A DNA stretch of 42,939 nt from Deltaproteobacteria bacterium (GTDB taxonomy: Bacteria > Desulfobacterota > Desulfobacteria > Desulfobacterales > Desulfosarcinaceae): contig JAHLLR010000044.1 in the NCBI GenBank assembly GCA_020444075.1, forward strand, positions 1 through 42,939, in the 5' to 3' direction. A program made the translations under genes and the position numbers. This document shows positions 36,443 to 42,939 of this stretch, one piece after another (position 1 is the stretch's first letter; each line of letters begins with the position of its first letter). The notes beneath the pieces were generated by a model. That model made no database searches and was not told the DNA's origin. It was given only the letters and a program-made list of their open reading frames with translations.

Positions 36443-37639
36443 TCACCTTTCCACCAAGGCCATTTTTTTGTTGTACCAGTTCATGAAGGCCGATGTCAGC
36501 AGACTCAACGTAAGATAGACGATCATCATCAGGGCCACGCCTTCGATAGCCTGACCGGTCTGATTGATTGTGGTACCGGCTACGGACACGAAGTCGGGGT
36601 ACCCGATCGCAACCGCCAGTGAGCTGTTCTTGGTCAGGTTCAACATCTGACTGGTCATGGGGGGTATGATGACGCGCAGGGCTTGCGGTAAAATCACCAG
36701 ATTCAGCACCTGGCTCGGTCGGAGGCCCAGCGACTTAGCCGCTTCGGTCTGCCCTTTGCTGACCGACTGAATGCCGGCACGGACGACTTCGGCCACAAAG
36801 GCCGCTGTATAAAAAATCAACCCCAGCAACAGGGCCGTAAATTCGGGACTGATATTGGCTCCCCCTATAAAATTGAAGCCTTTCAGAACAGGCACATTCA
36901 TGGCGGTCGGGGCACCGCCGGCGGCCCAGGTCGCCAGGGGCAGCCCGACCACAAGCGCCAGGGATGCGCGAAAGATCGGAAAAGGCTGGCCCGTGCGCGC
37001 CTGTCTCTGTCTTGCCCACCGCCGCAGGAAATAGACAACGACACAGGCAACAATTACCGATATGCCCATATATTTGTATACCGGATGGGTCTCCGGCACG
37101 GCAAACACCAAGCCGCGATTACTCAAGAAGACGCCCATGATCGGATGTATGGCCTGCCGGGGTGACGGCAGGACATTGTAGAAAAACGCATACCAGAAAA
37201 AAAGCTGTAAAAGAACCGGTATGTCCTGAAATACTTCGATATAGGCGGCCGCCAGCTTCGAAACCAGCCAGTTGGAAGAGAGTCGGGCGATCCCGATCAA
37301 GGTGCCGAGTATGACCGTAATGATGATCCCGACCAACGAGACGATCAGCGTATTTAAAAAGCCGACCACCAGGGCACGGCCATAGGTGTCGGCTGCAGAA
37401 TAGCTGAGGGCCGATTCACCGATTTCAAAAGCTGCTTCTTTCTCCAGAAAGCCGAATCCGGTGGCGATAGATTGTTTTTCGACATTGGCCAGCGTATTGG
37501 AAATTAGGTAAAAGGCCAACAGTCCCACCATCAGAAGCGTTAGAAGCTGAAACAGAATCGAGCGCTTTTTAGGGTCGTTATAAAAGGGAACCGTTGCCGG
37601 CGGTGGGGTTCCCATAGTCCCGTCTGGTTTTGGCTGCAT
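36443..37639 (-). CDS. aapQ: Polar amino-acid ABC permease, AapQ-like
   Basis: A 398-residue long-form permease. The family core is seen in IEVFQDIPVLLQLFFWY and the EAA loop EAAKSLGLRPSQVLNLVILPQ, and several helices precede it. AapQ proteins of about 400 residues form heterodimers with AapM. A strong hairpin separates it from the binding-protein gene upstream. Confidence 0.92.
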   Translation of the reverse strand: MQPKPDGTMGTPPPATVPFYNDPKKRSILFQLLTLLMVGLLAFYLISNTLANVEKQSIATGFGFLEKEAAFEIGESALSYSAADTYGRALVVGFLNTLIVSLVGIIITVILGTLIGIARLSSNWLVSKLAAAYIEVFQDIPVLLQLFFWYAFFYNVLPSPRQAIHPIMGVFLSNRGLVFAVPETHPVYKYMGISVIVACVVVYFLRRWARQRQARTGQPFPIFRASLALVVGLPLATWAAGGAPTAMNVPVLKGFNFIGGANISPEFTALLLGLIFYTAAFVAEVVRAGIQSVSKGQTEAAKSLGLRPSQVLNLVILPQALRVIIPPMTSQMLNLTKNSSLAVAIGYPDFVSVAGTTINQTGQAIEGVALMMIVYLTLSLLTSAFMNWYNKKMALVER

Positions 37640-37661
37640 ATGACTGTGGTACAGGAAAGGG

Positions 37662-37703
37662 GTCTGTCAGGTCGGCAAACAACAGTCAGACGACCTGACA
37701 GAC
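37662..37703 (-). other. 13-bp perfect hairpin between aapJ and aapQ
   Basis: GTCTGTCAGGTCG (37662-37674) pairs perfectly with CGACCTGACAGAC (37691-37703) around a 16-base loop. No T-tract follows, so it is probably not a simple terminator. A structure like this after a binding-protein gene often protects its message from 3' exonucleases, so binding protein outnumbers permease. The stem is too short to show whether it is a genome-wide repeat. Confidence 0.7.
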
Positions 37704-37766
37704 GATTTGATTAGGTGCCGCCCGTCCCGAAAAGATGATCCATCGGGAAAGGCGCGCAGTCCGCAC

Positions 37767-38891
37767 TTACTTGAAGTCTGGCGAATACATCAGCCCGCCC
37801 TTGGTCCATAGCGCATTCAAACCGCGTTCGATGCCCAGCGGTGTATTGACGCCCACATTTCTTTCAAAGACTTCACCGTAATTTCCAACCTGCTTGACGA
37901 TGTTGTAAGCCCACTTTTCATCCAGGCCGAGGGCCTTGCCGTTGCCTTCGGTCACACCCAGAAATCGCATGATCTTGGGATCTTCGCTCTTGAGCATGTC
38001 ATCGACATTTTCAGAGGTAATACCGAGTTCCTCGGCTTCGATCATGGCCAACACACTCCAGTTGACAATATCCTTCCATTGGTTGTCACCGTGCCGCACG
38101 GCCGGTGCCAGGGGTTCCTTGGAGATGATTTCCGGCAAAATGATATAATCCTGGGGATTGGGAGCGACTGCGCGCGTACCGGCCAATTGGGAAGCATCCG
38201 AGGTCAGGCAGTCACATCGACCGGCAAAAAAAGTCTTGGCCAGTTCCGCCGTATTTTCGATGACCACGGGGTTCATTTTCATGCCATTGGCCCTGAAGTA
38301 ATCGGCCAAATTGAGTTCGGTGGTGGTACCCGGCAGCACGCAAACCGATGCGCCGTCGAGCTCTTTGGCGCTTTTGAGACCCAGCTTCTTGGGGACCAGA
38401 AAGCCCTGGCCGTCATAGTAATTGACTTGCGCGAAATCAAGGCCCAGATCGGTGTCGCGACTCAGGGTCACGGTGCAGTTGCGGGTCAACACATCGATTT
38501 CACCGGATTGCAGCGCCGTGAAGCGGGTTTTTGCTGTCAAGGGCGTATATTTAACCTTTTCGGCATCACCGAAAACCGCGGCCGCAATGGCCCTGGCCGT
38601 ATCCACATCCAGTCCTTGCCAAACACCCTTTTCATCCGGTTTTCCGAAACCGAAAAGATCTCCGTTAACCCCCGCTTGAATATAGCCCTTGGCAAGGACG
38701 TTTTCCAACGTCTTGCCAATCGGCGCAGCAGCTTTTTCAAGCTCGGCCACTTTCTTTTCAAGCTCTGAAACTTTGCTTTCAGCATCAGCTGCTTTTTTTT
38801 CCATTTCGCTGACTTTGCCAGAATCACCACATGCCATGAAACAAACGAAGCAAACCAGCGAGAGAACAACAAAAAACCTTAAATTTTTCAT
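37767..38891 (-). CDS. aapJ: Amino-acid binding protein, lipid-anchored with coiled-coil stalk (AapJ-like)
   Basis: 374 residues. A hydrophobic signal (about 5-20) ends in F-M-A-C, a weak but plausible lipobox with C21. Residues 26-55 form a charged heptad coiled coil (KVSEMEKKAADAESKVSELE and onward). The AapJ-type periplasmic binding domain follows, with the motifs GDLFGFGKPD, DVLTRNCTVTLSRD and VLPGTTTE. Typical AapJ proteins are soluble and lack the coiled coil. Ligands are probably polar L-amino acids; specificity is not readable. GGAGGG precedes the ATG. First gene of the aapJQMP-alr run. Confidence 0.9.
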   Translation of the reverse strand: MKNLRFFVVLSLVCFVCFMACGDSGKVSEMEKKAADAESKVSELEKKVAELEKAAAPIGKTLENVLAKGYIQAGVNGDLFGFGKPDEKGVWQGLDVDTARAIAAAVFGDAEKVKYTPLTAKTRFTALQSGEIDVLTRNCTVTLSRDTDLGLDFAQVNYYDGQGFLVPKKLGLKSAKELDGASVCVLPGTTTELNLADYFRANGMKMNPVVIENTAELAKTFFAGRCDCLTSDASQLAGTRAVAPNPQDYIILPEIISKEPLAPAVRHGDNQWKDIVNWSVLAMIEAEELGITSENVDDMLKSEDPKIMRFLGVTEGNGKALGLDEKWAYNIVKQVGNYGEVFERNVGVNTPLGIERGLNALWTKGGLMYSPDFK

Positions 38892-39202
38892 TTACCGCAC
38901 CCTCCACACAGTTAGAGTTAATCTTGACGTAGATCTGATACAATCCATCGAAATTTAGTATTAAGCGTTGCCAAGGTAGTGACAACGCATGGAAGCAAGT
39001 AGAATTTCAGGGCAAGATTGGACATGGATACCATGGAAGCTCATGTTTTGGCAAGCGTATTAACTGGTTACGTTAACGATAAAACGATACCGTTTTCAAA
39101 TAAGTCCACGCTATATGATGACCTGCATTGACAAAGATCTTAGCGTCATGTAGGCAACAGGTACGTTTTCTTCCAAATTTCAGGTTTTCATAAGGAGGGG
39201 GC
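38892..39202. other. 311-bp divergent intergenic region
   Basis: It separates the binding-protein gene from the lipoprotein gene. It holds the promoter listed at 38957-38985 and an AT-rich stretch with two related ATCGTT/AACGAT-type repeats near 39070-39095. A weak TTGACA at 39128-39133 could serve the plus-strand gene, but its -10 box is poor. No ORF or RNA gene is seen. Confidence 0.5.
38957..38985 (-). promoter_or_regulatory. Candidate sigma-70 promoter for aapJQMP-alr
   Basis: On the minus strand TTGTCA (38980-38985), 17 bp, then AATACT (38957-38962). Hexamer matches are five and four of six. It would give a leader of about 60 nt. No GG-N10-GC sigma-54 site was found here. Confidence 0.5.
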
Positions 39203-39823
39203 ATGGTTCTAAAGATGGTGAAGGTGGGTTTTAAAGTGACGATTCTTTTGCTCGTGGCCACGATAGGTTGTTCATGTGCCAAAAAATCATATATTGATGT
39301 GGACTATCGGCTGCCTTCCGCTGCAGACACCTTGGCGGGAAGAACCGTTTTTATCGAGACCCGTGATCTTCGAAGTGACACGGAGATTTTCAACAAAAGG
39401 GCCAAAGAGATATTCACGAACTTTACCGGACTGTTTTCCCTTTCATTGGTAATGCCGGACGACCAACAGAAAATATTGGGGGCCTACCCATTACCGGCGA
39501 TGTTCGAAACGGCGCTTAAGCAGCGGCTGCAAAAACTAGGGGTGGGCGTGACCGGTGAGCCGTCACCTAACGTGCCGGTGTTCCAGATAAACATCAATCA
39601 GTTCCACATCAATCTGGTCGGCCAGAAATGGATGGCAGACATCAGCTATGAGGCCAACCTGACTCAGGACACTCAACTGGTTGCACGGGAAGTGGTTACC
39701 GGAAGTGCGGAACGGCTGAAAGTGATGGGGAGCGGTGGTGCGGAAAAAGTGATCGGCGAAATATTCACGGAAATGATCAACCGTCTGAATATTGAAAGGT
39801 TATTTCAGCAGGCCAAACTATAG
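39203..39823 (+). CDS. Putative lipoprotein of unknown function
   Basis: 206 residues. A signal helix (about 8-20) leads to ATIGCSCAKK, where the first Cys (residue 23) is the likely lipidation site, although Thr at -3 is unusual. The mature part is mixed alpha/beta without recognised motifs. Overall size and the VPVFQININQF strand pattern recall YajG-type or ABC-transport auxiliary lipoproteins, but the match is too weak to name. AAGGAGG precedes the ATG. It converges on the response-regulator gene with 7 bp between stops. Confidence 0.75.
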   Translation: MVLKMVKVGFKVTILLLVATIGCSCAKKSYIDVDYRLPSAADTLAGRTVFIETRDLRSDTEIFNKRAKEIFTNFTGLFSLSLVMPDDQQKILGAYPLPAMFETALKQRLQKLGVGVTGEPSPNVPVFQININQFHINLVGQKWMADISYEANLTQDTQLVAREVVTGSAERLKVMGSGGAEKVIGEIFTEMINRLNIERLFQQAKL

Positions 39824-39830
39824 CCGATCG

Positions 39831-41216
39831 TCAGTCGATGCCGTAAAGTTTCATCTTGCTCAACAGAGAGGGGTGGCTGATCTCGAGCATATTGGCCGCA
39901 TGCGTACGATTTCCGCCGGTTGCGGCAAGCGCCTTGCGGATCATCTTGTCTTCCATCTCCGATTTGGCGGCTTTCAAAGAGAACCCCGCATAGCCGCTAC
40001 CGTGTGAATCCGGATTCGTCGTCCCTGCCTTTCCAAAAACAAAATTTTCAAGCTCCAATGTGGTTCCATCGGCAAGAACGATGGCCCGCTCAATGGCATT
40101 TTCCAATTCGCGGATGTTACCGGGCCAGTCGTGTCGCATCAGCGCAGCCATGGCAGCGGAAGAGATGTTTTTGATACCGCTGCCAAGGGTTTCGTTAAAG
40201 CGGGTAATGAAAAACTGGCACAGCAAGGGAATGTCTTCTGGCCTGCGGCGAAGTGGCGGCAACGCAATCGGGACCACATTGAGACGATAAAACAGATCTT
40301 CCCTGAAATGTCCCGACGCCATTTCTCTTTCAAGGTCCTTTGATGTAGCCGCGACCACGCGCACATTAACGGCCTTGGACTTGCCCCCGCCAACCGGGCG
40401 GATTTCGCTCTCCTGAAGCACCCGGAGCAGTTTGGGTTGCAGGGAAACCGGTATATCGCCAATCTCATCAAGAAACAGGGTTCCCTCTTCCGCTACTTCG
40501 AAAAGTCCCTTCTTATCCCTATCTGCACCGGTAAACGCTCCTTTGACATGGCCGAACAACTCGCTTTCCAGGAGGTTCTCGGGTATGGATGCACAGTTTA
40601 CCGGAACCATGGGACCGGACCGTCGGTCACTCTCCCGATGAATTCCCTGGGCCACCAGTTCTTTTCCGGTGCCGCTCTCACCGGTGATCAGCACCGTGCT
40701 GTCAAATCGGGCCACCTTCAAGGCCATCGAAAAAACAGCTTGAATGGCTGGGCTCCTGCCCACCATATTTCCAAATGAGAGACTGCCGCCGACTCGTCGG
40801 ATTCGATCTTTGAGTTCAATGTTTTCTTTTTTCAGTCGCTCCCGCTCTTCCGCTTTTTTGATGGTCAGGCGAATTTCTTCATTTTTGAACGGTTTTGAAA
40901 TAAAATCGTAAGCACCAAGCTTCATGGCCTCAATAGCCATGTCGATGCTGCCATAGGCTGACATCATGATTACAGTAGCTGAAAGCAGACGTTCGCGTCC
41001 TGCCTTTAGAAATTCCATGCCGTTCATCTGCGGCATTTTCACATCGCAAAGTATGAAATCAAATTGCTGGCTGGTGATTGCGGCAAGTCCTTCGGCGCCA
41101 TCTTTAGCCGTACAAATTGCATAACCGTAGCGGGTGAGCATGGTTTTCAGCATGTGGCGCATGTTTTCTTCATCATCGATGATCAGGATTTTTTTTTGTT
41201 TTTCACTGTTTTCCAT
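39831..41216 (-). CDS. Sigma-54 response regulator (NtrC/AtoC class)
   Basis: 461 residues. The receiver domain (about 8-122) has acceptor D58 (ILCDVKMP) and K108. The AAA+ domain (about 155-385) has Walker A GESGTGKE, GAFTGA and Walker B LFLDEIGD. The Fis-type helix-turn-helix is at the C-terminus. Phosphorylation by the histidine kinase just upstream (26-bp gap) would activate sigma-54 promoters. Its targets are unknown and no sigma-54 promoter was found near it. Confidence 0.93.
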   Translation of the reverse strand: MENSEKQKKILIIDDEENMRHMLKTMLTRYGYAICTAKDGAEGLAAITSQQFDFILCDVKMPQMNGMEFLKAGRERLLSATVIMMSAYGSIDMAIEAMKLGAYDFISKPFKNEEIRLTIKKAEERERLKKENIELKDRIRRVGGSLSFGNMVGRSPAIQAVFSMALKVARFDSTVLITGESGTGKELVAQGIHRESDRRSGPMVPVNCASIPENLLESELFGHVKGAFTGADRDKKGLFEVAEEGTLFLDEIGDIPVSLQPKLLRVLQESEIRPVGGGKSKAVNVRVVAATSKDLEREMASGHFREDLFYRLNVVPIALPPLRRRPEDIPLLCQFFITRFNETLGSGIKNISSAAMAALMRHDWPGNIRELENAIERAIVLADGTTLELENFVFGKAGTTNPDSHGSGYAGFSLKAAKSEMEDKMIRKALAATGGNRTHAANMLEISHPSLLSKMKLYGID

Positions 41217-41242
41217 GACAACCTATTTTTTTTAAGACCGCT

Positions 41243-42769
41243 TCAATCACATTGCTTTGCCAACGGCAATACCACCTTAAAAGAGGCACCTATTTCTTCT
41301 CTGTTGGAGACAGTTATGTTGCCGCCAAGTTTTTCAACGATCATAAATGAGACGCTGAGCCCTAACCCCGTACCTTTCCCGGGCGGTTTGGTGGTAAAAA
41401 ATGGATCGAAAACATGGGGCGAATTTTCGGGAGGGATACCGGGCCCGTTATCCTGGATGGTCACGGTGATAAAATGTCCTTCAGTACCATCGGGCAGGTC
41501 AGAATCACCGATGGTGGGTTCGGTAAAAATCCTTATCCGGGAATTGCCGGATAGGCATGAATTGACGGCATCGACAGCATTAAGCAGAATATTCAAAAAA
41601 ACTTGTCTGAGCTGATCGGGATCTGCAAAAACAAAATCATCGATGGCGTCCAGATGGGATTCGAATACAATGGCATTCGCTGCCGGTTGATATTTAAAAA
41701 CCAAAATCAAGTCTTGAAGCAGCTGATGAATGGACACCGGCTTTGACTCCCCGGCGGAAGATCTGGACATGTCCAGCAACTGCCGTATGATATTATTGAT
41801 ACGCGTGATTTCCTTTTCGGATCTGACGATAAAATCCTCGCGCTCCGCGGATGTCAAATCCGTCTTCTTCAGTAAATCCAGATAGCCCAGAACAATTCCG
41901 ATGGGATTCCCGATTTCGTGAGCGATGCCCGAGGTCAGACGCCCCACAGTCGCCAACTTTTCGGCTCGAATGACATCGTTCTGCGCCTTTCTAAGTTCGA
42001 GGTTGGCAGCTTTGAGGGAGCCGATGGTTTCCTTCAGCACACTCTTGTCGTCGGAAATGCGATGCAACATTTTATTCAGAGAAGAGGAAAGAACAGAGAA
42101 CTCGTTGTCTTCCTTCCGGACCGAAAAGAACAGGGGTTCTTCATCCTGATATGCTTCTGCCCGTTTGGCCAGCCTTTTCAGCGGTTTGAAATAAATCCGG
42201 GAAAGCTGCCGGTTGCCGAACAGTGCGAAAAAAAAGCTGTTAATAAACACGAAAATGAGGGCGATTTTCTGTATCTTGCGAAAGTCCAGATAAATACTTG
42301 TCAGGGGGCTTTTTAATCCTCCGGCAGCGATAATTTTGCCTTCCACTTGAACTGGATAGGTTATGATCACCGATTTATGCTGCAATAAAAGCAAGCCAAT
42401 GGTTTCTCCTGTCTTCCGGGTGGTCCCCAAACCTGTTTTAAGGGTCTGGAAAACCGCTGCATCGAGCGCGTTGGCCGGGTCGAACGGATAGGCGTTCAGA
42501 TCTGCTTCGGACGCCTTGACAAAAAGGAAACGGTCGCCCTTGCCAAACAAGATGTTTTCTATCCCGAGGCCGGAATTATTATTGAAGTGGGGCGCCATCC
42601 GTTTGTGTTCACATGCAATAATCAAAGAGGATCTTTTTTGTTCGATAGACCTTGAAATGGTCCTCTCAAGGAAAATGAATATTACCAACACATCAATAAA
42701 TAGCATGGATAGGAAAAACAATATCCAGAATTGGATGAAAACCCGATTTTTAATACCCCGAAAACCCAT
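41243..42769 (-). CDS. Membrane sensor histidine kinase
   Basis: 508 residues. TM1 (about 12-35), a periplasmic sensor of about 130 residues, TM2 (about 167-186), a HAMP-like linker, HisKA with H284 in GIAHEIGNP, and an HATPase domain with DNGPGIPPE and GKGTGLGLS. All kinase boxes are intact. It is the likely partner of the sigma-54 regulator. The sensor domain has no recognisable ligand motif. Confidence 0.93.
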   Translation of the reverse strand: MGFRGIKNRVFIQFWILFFLSMLFIDVLVIFIFLERTISRSIEQKRSSLIIACEHKRMAPHFNNNSGLGIENILFGKGDRFLFVKASEADLNAYPFDPANALDAAVFQTLKTGLGTTRKTGETIGLLLLQHKSVIITYPVQVEGKIIAAGGLKSPLTSIYLDFRKIQKIALIFVFINSFFFALFGNRQLSRIYFKPLKRLAKRAEAYQDEEPLFFSVRKEDNEFSVLSSSLNKMLHRISDDKSVLKETIGSLKAANLELRKAQNDVIRAEKLATVGRLTSGIAHEIGNPIGIVLGYLDLLKKTDLTSAEREDFIVRSEKEITRINNIIRQLLDMSRSSAGESKPVSIHQLLQDLILVFKYQPAANAIVFESHLDAIDDFVFADPDQLRQVFLNILLNAVDAVNSCLSGNSRIRIFTEPTIGDSDLPDGTEGHFITVTIQDNGPGIPPENSPHVFDPFFTTKPPGKGTGLGLSVSFMIVEKLGGNITVSNREEIGASFKVVLPLAKQCD

Positions 42770-42892
42770 TTGAGCCCAAGAATATAAAGGATTAATTTTT
42801 CAGAGGATCGGTCGATAAATGGTGGAGGGATATTAACACAGAACAAATAAATGCGGAAGATCTTATAATTTTCAGGGGGGTTACAACGACAC

Positions 42893-42923
42893 AGCCCGCT
42901 CCCGTTGGCTCTGGGAGCGGGCT
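42893..42923. other. 11-bp perfect inverted repeat at the window end
   Basis: AGCCCGCTCCC (42893-42903) pairs with GGGAGCGGGCT (42913-42923) around a nine-base loop. It is GC-rich and very stable but no T-tract follows within the window. It may be a terminator for a gene beyond the edge, or a dispersed palindromic element. Confidence 0.6.
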
Positions 42924-42939
42924 GGTATGAAGAAGGTTT

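Noticed and set aside
38079-38768. 229-codon plus-strand ORF opposite the binding-protein gene
   Set aside because: Antisense shadow of a well-supported gene with no recognisable content.

Overview
The window looks like chromosome from an anaerobic, Gram-negative deltaproteobacterium of the Desulfobacterota, probably near Desulfobacterales. This is inferred from a Desulfovibrio gigas-type ferredoxin, a flavodiiron NO/O2 reductase remnant, several sigma-54 regulators, and outer-membrane systems (TolC, lipoproteins, Lgt) in moderately GC-rich DNA. There are no rRNAs, CRISPR arrays or intact insertion sequences. One tRNA is present.

Region 1 (1-6610) is a nitric-oxide and redox defence island. 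NorR (plus strand) diverges from a minus-strand run: hemerythrin-like protein, cupin, ferredoxin, a decayed flavodiiron gene, quinol NO reductase NorZ and a DUF488 gene cut by the window edge. A GG-N10-GC sigma-54 promoter lies in the divergent gap and points at the hemerythrin gene, with a GT-N7-AC NorR-like site upstream. The whole run may be one NorR-driven transcript. The flavodiiron gene carries at least four inactivating lesions, while norZ just downstream is intact.

Region 2 (6611-7640) is gene-poor debris beside tRNA-Met: the tail of an RND efflux pump and three short, partly overlapping ORFs.

Region 3 (7639-16166) is mostly housekeeping: a zinc-finger/DUF3426 membrane protein with a very long acidic repeat linker, hpt, a CbpA/DnaJ co-chaperone, mnmG coupled to the iron-export pair fetAB, and the divergent radical-SAM gene yhcC.

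Region 4 (16250-23787) is a tightly coupled efflux operon resembling E. coli cecR-ybhGFSR with a TolC-type outer-membrane gene added: TetR regulator, HlyD adaptor, double ATPase, two ABC-2 permeases and the outer-membrane factor. A perfect palindrome overlaps its promoter.

Region 5 (23953-28548) holds lgt, a DUF3124 gene, rarA and der.

Region 6 (28818-38891) is an amino-acid locus. A D-amino-acid aminotransferase converges on a polar amino-acid ABC importer (aapJQMP-like), alanine racemase and a large zinc-ribbon/cyclase-like/AAA/TPR signalling protein. The importer's binding protein appears lipid-anchored with a coiled-coil stalk.

Region 7 (39203-42939) has a small lipoprotein gene and a sigma-54 two-component pair.

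No wholly new system is evident. The most rewarding points are the NO island with its decayed flavodiiron gene, the cyclase-like protein with a substituted catalytic residue, and the tethered binding protein.
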